DNA of 64,000 nucleotides, taken from Polyangium fumosum. GTDB lineage: Bacteria; Myxococcota_A; Polyangia; Polyangiales; Polyangiaceae. Shown piece after piece: positions 1 through 7,592 of the stretch. Position 1 is the stretch's first letter; each line of letters starts with the position of its first letter. A program made the position numbers and the translations under genes. The stretch lies in contig NZ_SSMQ01000020.1 of the NCBI RefSeq assembly GCF_005144585.1, positions 1-64,000 on the forward strand, read 5' to 3'. The notes below the pieces were generated by a model, which ran no database searches, had not been told where the DNA came from, and saw only the letters and a list, made by a program, of their open reading frames with translations.

Positions 1-1
1 G

Positions 2-712
2 TCGGCGGCCCCCGTCGCGAGCGCGGCGCCGCAGCCAACCGCCGCGGCCACGCCGGCGCCGCCGAGCGTGCCGGACACCGGCGGATGCCCGGCCGGAATG
101 GTCCGCATCAAGGGCGGCTCCTTCAAGCTCGCCGCGATCAAGGCCCAGGTGACCGTGAAGGACTATTGCCTCGACGTGAACCTGGCCACGACGGATCAAT
201 ATGCGGCGTGCGTGCAATCGAAGAAATGCAACGACGGCGCCGTCAAGGTCTGCGATCCCTCGACGTACGGCGCGGAGGGGAAAGGGAACCTGCCGATGAT
301 CTGCATCGACTTCACGCAGGCGACCGACTACTGCAAAGCGCAAAACAAGCGCCTTCCCAGCGGCGAGGAATGGGAGTGGGCGGCGCGCGGCGGCCCGGAA
401 GCATGGACGTACCCCTGGGGGAACGAGCCGCCCGCGGAGCAGCTCTGCTGGTCCGGAAAGACGAAGCGAAACGAACCCTGCCCGATCGGCAGCTTCCCGG
501 CCGGCGCGAACCCGCAAGGGGTGCTGGATCTCGCGGGCAACATCTTTCAATGGACCACGACGGGCAACGACGTCGTGAGCTCGGCCCGCTTCGGGCGTGG
601 CGGGAGCTGGCGCGACAGCGGGGACGAGGTCAAAGCCGGGAAGACGGCCGTCTTCAAGACGACGTACCGCTGCGGCTACCTCGGGGTCCGCTGCGCGATG
701 AGCGCGCCTTGA
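2..712 (+). CDS. FGE/SUMF1-fold protein, 5' end outside window
   Basis: The reading frame is open from the first bases of the window, so the true start lies upstream. The visible part begins with an Ala/Pro-rich linker (about 25 residues) and then a roughly 200-residue formylglycine-generating-enzyme-like (SUMF1) domain. The family hallmarks seen are MVRIKGGSF near its start, RLPSGEEWEWAARGG, YPWGN, DLAGNIFQW, FGRGGSW and the closing GYLGVRC. True sulfatase activators carry a reactive cysteine pair just after the GGS motif; here that stretch reads GGSWRDSGDEVKAG and has no cysteine. A sulfatase-maturation role is therefore unlikely. In myxobacteria such domains are often fused to other modules, commonly kinases, through Pro/Ala linkers, so this may be the C-terminal end of a larger protein. 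The fold is fairly sure; the function is not known. Confidence 0.8.
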   Translation, partial: SAAPVASAAPQPTAAATPAPPSVPDTGGCPAGMVRIKGGSFKLAAIKAQVTVKDYCLDVNLATTDQYAACVQSKKCNDGAVKVCDPSTYGAEGKGNLPMICIDFTQATDYCKAQNKRLPSGEEWEWAARGGPEAWTYPWGNEPPAEQLCWSGKTKRNEPCPIGSFPAGANPQGVLDLAGNIFQWTTTGNDVVSSARFGRGGSWRDSGDEVKAGKTAVFKTTYRCGYLGVRCAMSAP

Positions 713-717
713 GGGCG

Positions 718-1062
718 TAGCGCCGGGGCGCTGCCCCGGACCCCGCGGGGGCTGTCCGCCCCTCGACCCGGACCAGGCACGGCCTGGACCGAAGGTGGAA
801 GAACTGCGCTCCGCGCAGTTCTTCCAACGGGCCCGTGGCAAGACCATGGAGGTGCGTCTTAAGCTGGCGACGTGTGCGTTGCCAGTTGAACCCGCAGCGC
901 TGCTGCCTTGGTTGGCAAGGTCGTTGAGGGTCTTGACTGGCGGCTGTTCGATGAACTGCGCACCGCGCAGTTCATCGACCCCGGGTCCAGCGCCTCGCTG
1001 GTCCGGGTCCAGGGGCGGACAGCCCCGGTGGGGTCTGGGGCAAAGCCCCAGCTCCGCGCCTC
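718..1062. repeat. Palindrome-ended intergenic repeat, full copy A
   Basis: About 345 bp between the FGE-like gene and the SGNH hydrolase gene. The outer blocks (718-790 and about 977-1062) are imperfect inverted copies of each other; both contain GGGGCTGTCCGCCCCT-like and CCGGACCAG-like segments. Just inside each lies a perfect hairpin with a 13-bp stem and 3-nt loop: 797-825 (arm GGAAGAACTGCGC) and 949-977 (arm CGATGAACTGCGC). The roughly 120-bp core is shared with the copy at 59571-59915. There is no transposase, so the element resembles a non-autonomous, MITE-like repeat. Mobility is inferred from structure only. Confidence 0.75.
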
Positions 1063-1078
1063 GCAGGGAACCATCCTC

Positions 1079-1957
1079 TCAAAGCCCCCCATCGCGCTCC
1101 TCGCGCGCGAAACGCCTGAGCTCGCCGAGGACCCATCGCGCGGTCTCCTCGGCGCCCACGCCGTCGAAATGCAGACCATCGGGCCGGATGGGCTGGCCGT
1201 CGCTGTCGATGCGGCACGCGGGGGTCGGGCAGACGTGCCCCATCAAATCGAGCACGGGCCATCTGCGCTTCCGGGCGGCCCGCTCGAGCATCTCGTTGAA
1301 GCAATCGACCCGGGCTGGGACGTCTCCGTGCCGCCAGTCCTTGATGGGATAAGGGACCCGCGTCAGCACGATGCGGCCTGCGTTCGTGCCCATTCCGTCG
1401 GCGAGCTCGAAGATGCGCTTCTCGTAGGAGGCTTGCCAGGCCGGCTCGCAGGCTTTCTCGTTGAAGAAGGCGCCGCCCATGACGACGAGCGTCATGTCGG
1501 GGTGCAGCTCGGCGGCGTCCCGGACCCAGTGCTCCGAGCAGCTCGTCCCCCGCACGGTCTTGCCCTTCTCGATGCGTGTCTTGGCCTCGAAGATGGAACA
1601 ATCGCCGACCCCACGAAGGGCGACGAACGTCCCTGCCTCCTCTTGCCGATAGCGGAGTGCCATGCCGAGGAAGTTCGACACCGAGTCGCCGACGACGAGA
1701 AGGCGCAGCGTGCCCGGCCGGAGTGCCTCCCGGGGCGGGAGCGCGGCCGTCGGCACGGAGAAGGGGGTGGGGTAGGAAAGGGGCGGGGGCGCCGCGACAG
1801 GGGCCGGAGCGGGCGGCGGCGGGGCGGGCGTGAGGGGGGTGGGGGCCGGCGGCTGTCGGAGCAGGAAAAACGCCGCCGCGGCGAGCCCGAGCAAGAGCCC
1901 GAGCATGAGCCATGGTGCTTCGCGCCTGCGCACCGAAGAGGCTCCCCGCTTCGCCAT
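1079..1957 (-). CDS. Membrane-anchored SGNH/GDSL-type hydrolase
   Basis: This 292-residue protein has an N-terminal membrane segment (about 15-33), a Pro/Ala-rich spacer (35-75) and an SGNH hydrolase domain facing outside the cytoplasm. The nucleophile block is VVGDSVSN (Ser92) and the C-terminal DxxH block is PDGLHFDGVGAE. This pattern fits extracytoplasmic SGNH acyl-esterases such as the DUF459/OatA-tail type, which remove or add acyl groups on envelope sugars; the substrate here is unknown. The start is set by a TGATG overlap with the upstream gene's stop codon, which points to translational coupling. It is the last gene of a leftward three-gene operon. The fold call is good; the substrate is open. 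Confidence 0.75.
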   Translation of the reverse strand: MAKRGASSVRRREAPWLMLGLLLGLAAAAFFLLRQPPAPTPLTPAPPPPAPAPVAAPPPLSYPTPFSVPTAALPPREALRPGTLRLLVVGDSVSNFLGMALRYRQEEAGTFVALRGVGDCSIFEAKTRIEKGKTVRGTSCSEHWVRDAAELHPDMTLVVMGGAFFNEKACEPAWQASYEKRIFELADGMGTNAGRIVLTRVPYPIKDWRHGDVPARVDCFNEMLERAARKRRWPVLDLMGHVCPTPACRIDSDGQPIRPDGLHFDGVGAEETARWVLGELRRFAREERDGGL

Positions 1958-2502
1958 CACGGGATGTACGACAGCGGCCCTTCTCGTTCGAGCAGGAAAT
2001 AACTCGGCGTATTCACCCGGGCGAGGCCGAGATCGAGGTACGTCCAGCCGAGCAGGCGCTCCACGCGCCCCTCGTCGAGCGAGACGAGCGGATCGCGCCC
2101 CAGGCGAATCGGATCGAAACGAGGGTTTTCGTGGGCCCGGTTGTAATCGATCACCAGGCCGTGCCGCGCGGCCACGGGTATGTCGTAGGCGCGCCCGTCG
2201 CCTACCTCGTAAAACCCGAAACATCGCGGTTTGCCCTTCGCGTCGCGCATGGGCTCGCGCGGGCCGTCGAGCCCCGCCTGCTGCATGCGGACGTTCCAGC
2301 CGCGCAGCGCGCCCGTCCTCGGATCGCGGTGGAAGGTCTTGCGGAAGGTCAGCCACGTGAGCGCGACGATCGGCGCGGGCAGCCCGAGCGAAACGCCGCG
2401 GTACTCGCTGTCGTCGAGCGCGCTCGGATCGATCGGGTGGCCCCGCTCCAGCAGGGAACGAAGCTCGGCGTGCGAGAGCGTGAGGAAGTCTTTTGTCGTC
2501 AT
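1957..2502 (-). CDS. Conserved hypothetical protein (DUF4334-like pattern)
   Basis: This 181-residue soluble protein has no signal peptide. The order of short motifs (EYRGVSLGLP, a central ALRGWNVR, DYNRAHENPRFDPIRLG, LLGWTYL, and the near-terminal PSYFLLEREG) recalls GXWXG/DUF4334-type lipocalin-like proteins. The resemblance is by eye and weak. The ATG overlaps the preceding stop codon (ATGA), and its own stop overlaps the SGNH gene start, so the three genes are tightly coupled. A binding or processing role beside the SGNH enzyme is conceivable but inferred only from position. Confidence 0.6.
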   Translation of the reverse strand: MTTKDFLTLSHAELRSLLERGHPIDPSALDDSEYRGVSLGLPAPIVALTWLTFRKTFHRDPRTGALRGWNVRMQQAGLDGPREPMRDAKGKPRCFGFYEVGDGRAYDIPVAARHGLVIDYNRAHENPRFDPIRLGRDPLVSLDEGRVERLLGWTYLDLGLARVNTPSYFLLEREGPLSYIP

Positions 2503-3197
2503 GCCATCCCCGCTTCGTATTCGTAGGCGCCGAGATCGATTTCGCCGCGCAGGAGCGCCGGGATCGCCTCGTCCCAGGTGGCGGGCATTCGCGCGCACCA
2601 GCGCAGGTAGCCGGTGAACGAGGTGTCCGGATCGTCGGCCTCGTGCGGCGCGAGGCGCACGCCGTGCGCGAGCGCGTGCTCCACGGCCGCGAGCAGGTTC
2701 TCGTGGTAGCCCTCGAACACCACGAGATCCCGTAGCCATTCGGCGCGCGGATCCTCGCCGTTCACCACGCGCCGCACGCGCTCGCCGAGCTCTTCGAGGG
2801 CGCCGGGGTGGATGCCGAGCAGCTCGAGGTCGTAGGCGAACTGATTCGCGTCGTGGTGCGCGCCGAGCAGGTGGCGCAAGATGCGCTCGCGCGAGCTCGC
2901 GAGGCCGGAGAAATCGAGCGGGGCGATCGCGCGCTCCCGCAGGAGGAACGGGAAGCGGAGCGGGCGGTAGGCGAGCAGGCGCGCGCGGAGCGTGGGGCGG
3001 ACGTGATGCTCGGTGCACGTGCCGATGGTCTCGGGCCGCGTCGCGAGGCGCACCCACATGCGAATCACGCCGAGCGAGATTTGCACGAGGTTCGGTGCGC
3101 GCGGCACGAGGCCGGATTCTTCCACGCGCGCGAGGTTTTCGGCGATGCGCCGCGGGAACAGGAGCAGCGCGCCGGTCCACAACGGGTCGTTTGTCAC
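2499..3197 (-). CDS. Hypothetical protein, first gene of SGNH operon
   Basis: This 232-residue protein belongs to no family I recognise. The GTG start is chosen because AGGGAGG lies 6-7 nt upstream; a longer frame exists but has no support. The protein is mostly helical and rich in His, Arg and Glu. Clusters such as GAHHDANQF and FEGYHENLL, together with EHHVR, could supply metal ligands in a helical bundle, but this is speculation. There is no signal peptide or obvious membrane segment. It overlaps the next gene by 4 nt. Confidence 0.6.
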   Translation of the reverse strand: MTNDPLWTGALLLFPRRIAENLARVEESGLVPRAPNLVQISLGVIRMWVRLATRPETIGTCTEHHVRPTLRARLLAYRPLRFPFLLRERAIAPLDFSGLASSRERILRHLLGAHHDANQFAYDLELLGIHPGALEELGERVRRVVNGEDPRAEWLRDLVVFEGYHENLLAAVEHALAHGVRLAPHEADDPDTSFTGYLRWCARMPATWDEAIPALLRGEIDLGAYEYEAGMA

Positions 3198-3261
3198 GAG
3201 GGCCTCCCTGGTTGCGTGCTTACCACCTTGACGACGCAGAGGACACCGGTATCGTCGCGCC

Positions 3262-4164
3262 GTGCGATCGTCCTGGATGCCATCGAGCGGCTGCGCCCTC
3301 GTGATGTGCGTGCTCGGGTGTGGGGCTTCTTCGCAGCACGCCGCCCCGGCCCCTTCCGCGCCGACGACGTTGTCGAATCGGCCCGATCGTCTGAGCCGCA
3401 TCGAGCGAGGCGTCCCTGGCGCCACGCTCGAGGACGCGCCGATATGCGCGCGGTTCGACGTGAAGGCGAGCATCGAATCGGGGGCGCGCCACATCCGTTA
3501 CGAGCTTCGCGTGCGCCGCGCCGCGGGCGGCGACATCGAGTTCCAGGTGTTCCCTCGGGAGATGGATCCGGCGCCCCACGCGGCGTCCCCGGCGTCGTAC
3601 CCGTCGGAGCTCGCGAAGATCGTCTCGATGCGGGGCACGGCGCGTGAATCGGAAAGCGCGGGGATCCGGGACGTGGTGCTCGTCGCGGAGCCGATGGTCA
3701 CCGAGCTCATGCTGGAGCAGGTCTTCGAAACCGACGCCCCGGACGCGCTCCTGCACCTCGTCGTCCCGGACCTCCCGCGAGCCGGCGAGGGATGGGCGTG
3801 GGAGAAGGACGAACCGAAACAAACGCGCCCGATCTTCATCCAAGGGGAGCGGACGTCGTTGGTCGCGGACAGGCGGCCTGCGCGGACCCTCCAATGGCGT
3901 GGCGTCACCCCAGCGCGAAAGGCCGCGGGAATCGAGGTGAAGATCGACTGGACGTCGCGCGCGCCGCAGCAAACGTGGGCCGGGGCCACGCTCGAAGGGT
4001 GGGACGACGTCGGCACCGATGAAGGTCGTTATGGGGCGGACGGGTTCGTCGAGGAGCTCCGCACGACGTGGTCTTCGACGATCACCTACGCCGTGGCCGG
4101 TCAGCGCAGGGTCGAAAAGGTCAAAGACGAGCGGTCCATCACCCGCATAGGGTCCTGCCTCTGA
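3262..4164 (+). CDS. Lipoprotein of unknown function
   Basis: This 300-residue protein starts at GTG and has a lipoprotein signal with lipobox VLGC at about residue 20, followed by a Ser/Ala/Pro spacer. The body (50-300) is predicted to be beta-rich and contains no motif I recognise. It probably sits in the outer membrane facing the periplasm. It lies back to back with the leftward SGNH operon, with 64 bp between starts, so the two units likely share a divergent promoter region. The ATP-grasp gene follows with only 2 nt between stop and start. Confidence 0.65.
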   Translation: MRSSWMPSSGCALVMCVLGCGASSQHAAPAPSAPTTLSNRPDRLSRIERGVPGATLEDAPICARFDVKASIESGARHIRYELRVRRAAGGDIEFQVFPREMDPAPHAASPASYPSELAKIVSMRGTARESESAGIRDVVLVAEPMVTELMLEQVFETDAPDALLHLVVPDLPRAGEGWAWEKDEPKQTRPIFIQGERTSLVADRRPARTLQWRGVTPARKAAGIEVKIDWTSRAPQQTWAGATLEGWDDVGTDEGRYGADGFVEELRTTWSSTITYAVAGQRRVEKVKDERSITRIGSCL

Positions 4165-4166
4165 TC

Positions 4167-4988
4167 GTGCAGCCGCGTTTCCTCTTCCTCACCGGCGAGC
4201 CTGCCGCCACGCTCCCGCTCTTGAAAGAGCGGCCCGCCTGGGCCCCCGTGCTCTCCGCGATCACCTTCGACGTGATCGCCGGGCGCCTCCACCGCCGGAG
4301 GAGCGCCACCGACGATTTCCGCGGCGTTATTTATTTCGCCGACGTCCGCGACAAGGACGTCGAGCAGCACAACCTGCGTATCCTCGCTGAAAACAACATT
4401 CCCTGCTGGCCCGATCCCGCGGCTTTGCAGGACGCTTCCCAGCGTCACGCGGCGCTCGCCCGCTGCGTCGCCGCGGGGCTCGTCGATCACCCCGTCGTGC
4501 AATCGCGGTTCACCCGCGAGCCGCTCCTGCCCTTTCCCTACGTGCTCAAGATTGGCGAGGAGCATCGAGGGGAAGGAAAGCACCTCATCCGGTCGGCGCG
4601 GGACATCCCGCCGTGGGACGGAATTGCGACGGCGGAGCCGTTTTTCGACGGGGAATCGGTGCGCGTGCTCCTGCTCGGGGATCACGCGTTCGGCGTGCGA
4701 ATCCAGAATGAGAGCACCTGGATCAAGAACGCGCCCGGCGCTTCGTTCGAGGCGTGGGCGCCGGACGAGGCCATCGTCGCGCACGCGCGCCGGGCGGCCC
4801 GGCTCTTCGGGCTCACGGTCGCCGGCGTCGATTACGTGCTCGATCGCGGTGGCCCCCATTTCATTGAGCTGAATCCATTCCCACGCGTCGGCCTCTCCAG
4901 CGAGAGCGCCACTCTCGCGCGAGAGATATTCCGCAACGCGATGGACGCCGTCGAAGCCGCGGCGCGTGCGGCCGGACGGATCGGCTGA
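4167..4988 (+). CDS. ATP-grasp (RimK-like) ligase family protein
   Basis: This 273-residue protein has an ATP-grasp fold. Visible blocks are the N-terminal FLFLTGEPA, the nucleotide-binding PYVLKIGEEHRGEGKHLI, the FFDGESVRVLLLGDH strand pair, and the metal-binding end GVDYVLDRGGPHFIELNPFP. These enzymes join a carboxylate to an amine or thiol through an acyl-phosphate; the RimK branch adds amino acids to proteins or peptides. The substrate cannot be told here. The GTG start lies immediately after the stop of the lipoprotein gene, so the two are co-translated. A longer upstream frame exists but overlaps that gene and is not supported. Confidence 0.75.
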   Translation: MQPRFLFLTGEPAATLPLLKERPAWAPVLSAITFDVIAGRLHRRRSATDDFRGVIYFADVRDKDVEQHNLRILAENNIPCWPDPAALQDASQRHAALARCVAAGLVDHPVVQSRFTREPLLPFPYVLKIGEEHRGEGKHLIRSARDIPPWDGIATAEPFFDGESVRVLLLGDHAFGVRIQNESTWIKNAPGASFEAWAPDEAIVAHARRAARLFGLTVAGVDYVLDRGGPHFIELNPFPRVGLSSESATLAREIFRNAMDAVEAAARAAGRIG

Positions 4989-5012
4989 GACATACAATCG
5001 CGCAACGTCCGC

Positions 5013-5040
5013 TTGCCCTTACTGCATAACGGGCTATGCT
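5013..5040 (+). promoter_or_regulatory. Putative sigma-70-type promoter
   Basis: TTGCCC (5013-5018) and TATGCT (5035-5040) are separated by 16 bp, and lie 20 bp before the start of the glycine-zipper protein. AT content here is higher than in neighbouring DNA. This is a match by eye only. Confidence 0.35.
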
Positions 5041-5059
5041 CCTGTTTAGGGAGGATGCC

Positions 5060-5584
5060 ATGCAACACGTGCTTTTCGCCTTGTTCGATAACGAGAAAGA
5101 CGCCGAGACGTGCATGCAGGTCGTGCGCGCATTGCCCGGGCTTTCCGAGGCGTGCACGGTGCTCTTGCACCACGACAAGGTGAATCGGCACGACGTGCCG
5201 CTCGCCGAGACGAGCGCGCGGGAAGGCGTCACCACAGGCGCGCTCGTCGGCTCGGCAGCCGGCGGCCTCCTCACCGGGCTCGTGCTCGGGCCGCTCGGCT
5301 TCATCGCGGCGGGGCCGCTCGCCGCGGCGCTGTTCGGCATTCTCGGCGGCGGCGCGGCCGGGGCGCTCGGCGGCGGGCTCGTCGGCGCGGGGGAGCCCGA
5401 TCCGGTGCTCAAGGACGTCGAGCGGGAGGTCAAGGCGGGCAAGGTGCTGCTCTCGGTCGAGGTCGAGAACGCGACCCAGGCCGACGACATCGAGCGGATC
5501 TGCCTCGACCACCACGGGCGCATCGCGCGCAAGCCCGTCTTCGGCTTCTGGAGCGACCGGCTGCATCGGCACGACGCGGCCTGA
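5060..5584 (+). CDS. Glycine-zipper membrane protein (YflT/DUF1269-like)
   Basis: This 174-residue protein begins with an alpha/beta segment like the general-stress YflT/DUF1269 group (HVLFALFDNEKDAETCM). It continues with a long Gly/Ala-rich hydrophobic stretch (about 60-115) that has glycine-zipper spacing, and ends in a short soluble domain. Such proteins sit in membranes and are often stress-induced; the exact role is unknown. The internal ATG at 5060 is preferred over one 24 bp upstream because GGGAGG lies just before it. It is a single-gene unit between the ATP-grasp gene and ychF. Confidence 0.65.
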   Translation: MQHVLFALFDNEKDAETCMQVVRALPGLSEACTVLLHHDKVNRHDVPLAETSAREGVTTGALVGSAAGGLLTGLVLGPLGFIAAGPLAAALFGILGGGAAGALGGGLVGAGEPDPVLKDVEREVKAGKVLLSVEVENATQADDIERICLDHHGRIARKPVFGFWSDRLHRHDAA

Positions 5585-5672
5585 AAAGCCGCTCGCTCGC
5601 CGGCTCGGGGGGTGGTGCGTCTGCCTCGGACGTGCTAGGTCGCGCGGCCCTCTTTACCCCCCGAACTGCGCC

Positions 5673-6770
5673 ATGGCCCTGAAAGTCGCGATCGTCGGTC
5701 TGCCGAACGTCGGCAAGTCCACCCTCTTCAACGCCCTGACCCAGACGGCGGCCGCGCAGGCTGCCAACTACCCGTTCTGCACCATCGAGCCGAACGTCGG
5801 TGACGTGGCCGTGCCCGAGCCGCGGCTCGACAAGCTGGCGGCGCTCGCCAGCTCGAAGGAGATCATCCCGGCCCGCATCAACTTCGTCGACGTGGCGGGC
5901 CTCGTGCGCGGCGCGTCCAAGGGCGAGGGCTTGGGCAACCAGTTCCTGGCCAACATCCGCGACTGCGACGCCGTCGCCTTCGTCGCCCGGTGCTTCCAGA
6001 ACGACGACGTCACGCACGTCGAGGGGCGCGTCGACCCGCTCGCCGATCTCGACATCATCGAGACCGAGCTGATGCTGGCGGACATCGACAGCCTGGAGAA
6101 ACGCATCCCCAACCTGGAGAAGCGGATCCGCGGCGGAGACAAGGAGGGCGCGAGCACGCTGCGTCTCCTCAAGCTCGCGCTGGAGCAGCTCCACGCGGGC
6201 CGGCCTGCGTTCACGGCGAAGGTCGAGCCCGACGATCAGAAGGCGTGGCGCATGCTGCAGCTCCTGACCGCGAAGCCCGCGCTGTACGTGTGCAACGTCG
6301 ACGAGGCCGCGGCCGCGGCGGGCAACGCCCTGTCGGCGAAGGTGGCCGAGCGCGCGGCGAAGGACGGCGCGAAGTCCGTGGTGATCTCGGCGCAGATCGA
6401 GGCGGAGGTCGCCCAGCTCGGCGCCGCCGAGCGCGCGGAGTTCCTGGAGACCCTGGGGCTCACGGAGCCCGGCCTGAATCGCCTCATCCGCGAGGCGTAT
6501 GCGCTGCTCGGGCTCCAGACGTATTTCACGGTCGGCCCGAAGGAGGCGCGCGCCTGGACGATCCCGATCGGCGCGACCGCGCCGCAGTCCGCGGGCGAGA
6601 TCCATACGGATTTCGAGAAGGGCTTCATCTGCGCCGAGACCATCGCCTACGACGATTTCGTCAAGTTCGGCGGCGAGGGCGGCGCGGCGCAGGCCGGCAA
6701 GATGCGCAAGGAAGGGAAGGCATACGTCGTCAAGGACGGCGACGTGATGCATTTCCATTTCAACGTCTGA
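5673..6770 (+). CDS. ychF: Redox-regulated ATPase YchF (Obg-family P-loop protein)
   Basis: This 365-residue protein has the usual length for YchF/OLA1. The P-loop is GLPNVGKSTLFNAL (residues 8-21), followed by the Obg-type DVAGLVRGASKGEGLGNQFL switch II. The helical insert lies in the middle and the TGS-like C-terminal domain includes FTVGPKEARAW and HTDFEKGFICAE. The nucleotide-specificity position reads CNVDE rather than NKxD, which is typical of this ATP-preferring branch. YchF binds the ribosome and responds to oxidative stress. The start is the only sensible ATG in frame. Confidence 0.97.
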   Translation: MALKVAIVGLPNVGKSTLFNALTQTAAAQAANYPFCTIEPNVGDVAVPEPRLDKLAALASSKEIIPARINFVDVAGLVRGASKGEGLGNQFLANIRDCDAVAFVARCFQNDDVTHVEGRVDPLADLDIIETELMLADIDSLEKRIPNLEKRIRGGDKEGASTLRLLKLALEQLHAGRPAFTAKVEPDDQKAWRMLQLLTAKPALYVCNVDEAAAAAGNALSAKVAERAAKDGAKSVVISAQIEAEVAQLGAAERAEFLETLGLTEPGLNRLIREAYALLGLQTYFTVGPKEARAWTIPIGATAPQSAGEIHTDFEKGFICAETIAYDDFVKFGGEGGAAQAGKMRKEGKAYVVKDGDVMHFHFNV

Positions 6771-6968
6771 CCCGAGCCGCACCCAAAGCCGCCGCGCGGC
6801 CCGCGCGCGTGGCTGTCCCCCACCTCGTTCGCGCCATGGTGTGACGGGTTCAAAAAAACCGGTTCCCACATGCGCGGCGGTTCGCCAACGTTTGTCCCGG
6901 GGTTTGTCTTTCCGCAGCGTCCATGGTAGGAGGCTCAGCACCCTTACGCGTGAGCAGGGAGAACGACA

Positions 6969-7310
6969 GTGCCCCGAAGAACGGAACCCGATGTCTTTTG
7001 CATGAAGGTCGGCGCGCGCATTCGTGCGCTACGAAAGGAGCGCGGCATGTCCTTGCAGGACCTCGCCGAGGCTTCGGCGACATCAAAAGGCCATCTGTCG
7101 AGCATCGAGCACGGCCTGGCGGCGATCACCATCCAGACCGTCGGGCGGATCGCGCATGCGCTCGGCGTGCCGTCGCTGTGCGTCGTCACCTTTCCGGAGG
7201 ACGGCGAGCTGGATCGGATCGCGGACCTCGCTCGCAAGCTGGACCCGAAGGAACGCCGGACGCTTCGCAAGGAACTGGAAGTGCGCATGAGGCAGAAGCG
7301 CACGACGTGA
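6969..7310 (+). CDS. XRE-family helix-turn-helix regulator
   Basis: This 113-residue protein carries a Cro/C1-type HTH at about 12-70: KVGARIRALRKERGMSLQDL, then SKGHLSSIEHG as the recognition region and TIQTVGRIAHALGV. The remainder is a charged helical tail. The GTG start is supported by AGGGAG about 7 nt upstream; an internal ATG (MKVGARIR, 7002) is the alternative. The target is unknown. The 198 bp upstream are gene-free, so autoregulation there is possible. Confidence 0.8.
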   Translation: MPRRTEPDVFCMKVGARIRALRKERGMSLQDLAEASATSKGHLSSIEHGLAAITIQTVGRIAHALGVPSLCVVTFPEDGELDRIADLARKLDPKERRTLRKELEVRMRQKRTT

Positions 7311-7372
7311 TCTGCCAGTCACGTTCCGGTGCCGCCTTCCTCGTGGGCCGCCAGAACGTCACCGCTGCCTGA

Positions 7373-7478
7373 GATCGAGGACCCACGACCGGCAGAAGAG
7401 GGCGATGGAGGCGAGAGGTGCTTGCCCAGATACACGCGCCCTCATCGCCCACTTCTGCCGGTCGTCGAGTCCTCGGTC
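7373..7478. repeat. Long imperfect inverted repeat between convergent genes
   Basis: The arm at 7373-7408 and the reverse complement of 7442-7478 match over about 36 bp with four mismatches and one gap. The shared core is CGACCGGCAGAAG. About 34 bp separate the arms. It lies in the 275-bp gap between the rightward HTH gene and the leftward lipoprotein gene; that gap holds no other gene. There is no T-run, so it is not a classical terminator. It could form a long stem in RNA or be a decayed repeat. Confidence 0.6.
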
Positions 7479-7564
7479 GTGCAGCACGCGCGCCCGCCGG
7501 AGGCCCGCGTCTCGCCCTTCACCTGCACTACGTGACCGGGGAGGCGATCCGGATCGATGAACGC

Positions 7565-7592
7565 GAAAAAAAGCGGGCGTAGGTCCTACGCG
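7565..7592 (-). terminator. Rho-independent terminator of the lipoprotein operon
   Basis: On the minus strand GCGTAGG-A-CCTACGC is followed by a short spacer and seven T residues. The TAG stop codon of the lipoprotein gene lies inside the stem, so the terminator overlaps the end of the coding region. Confidence 0.7.

Noticed and set aside
795-980. A short peptide frame (MEELRSAQFFQRARGK) shared by repeat copies A and B
   Set aside because: The match follows from the conserved hairpin DNA. There is no ribosome-binding site, and the frames diverge and end differently in the two copies.
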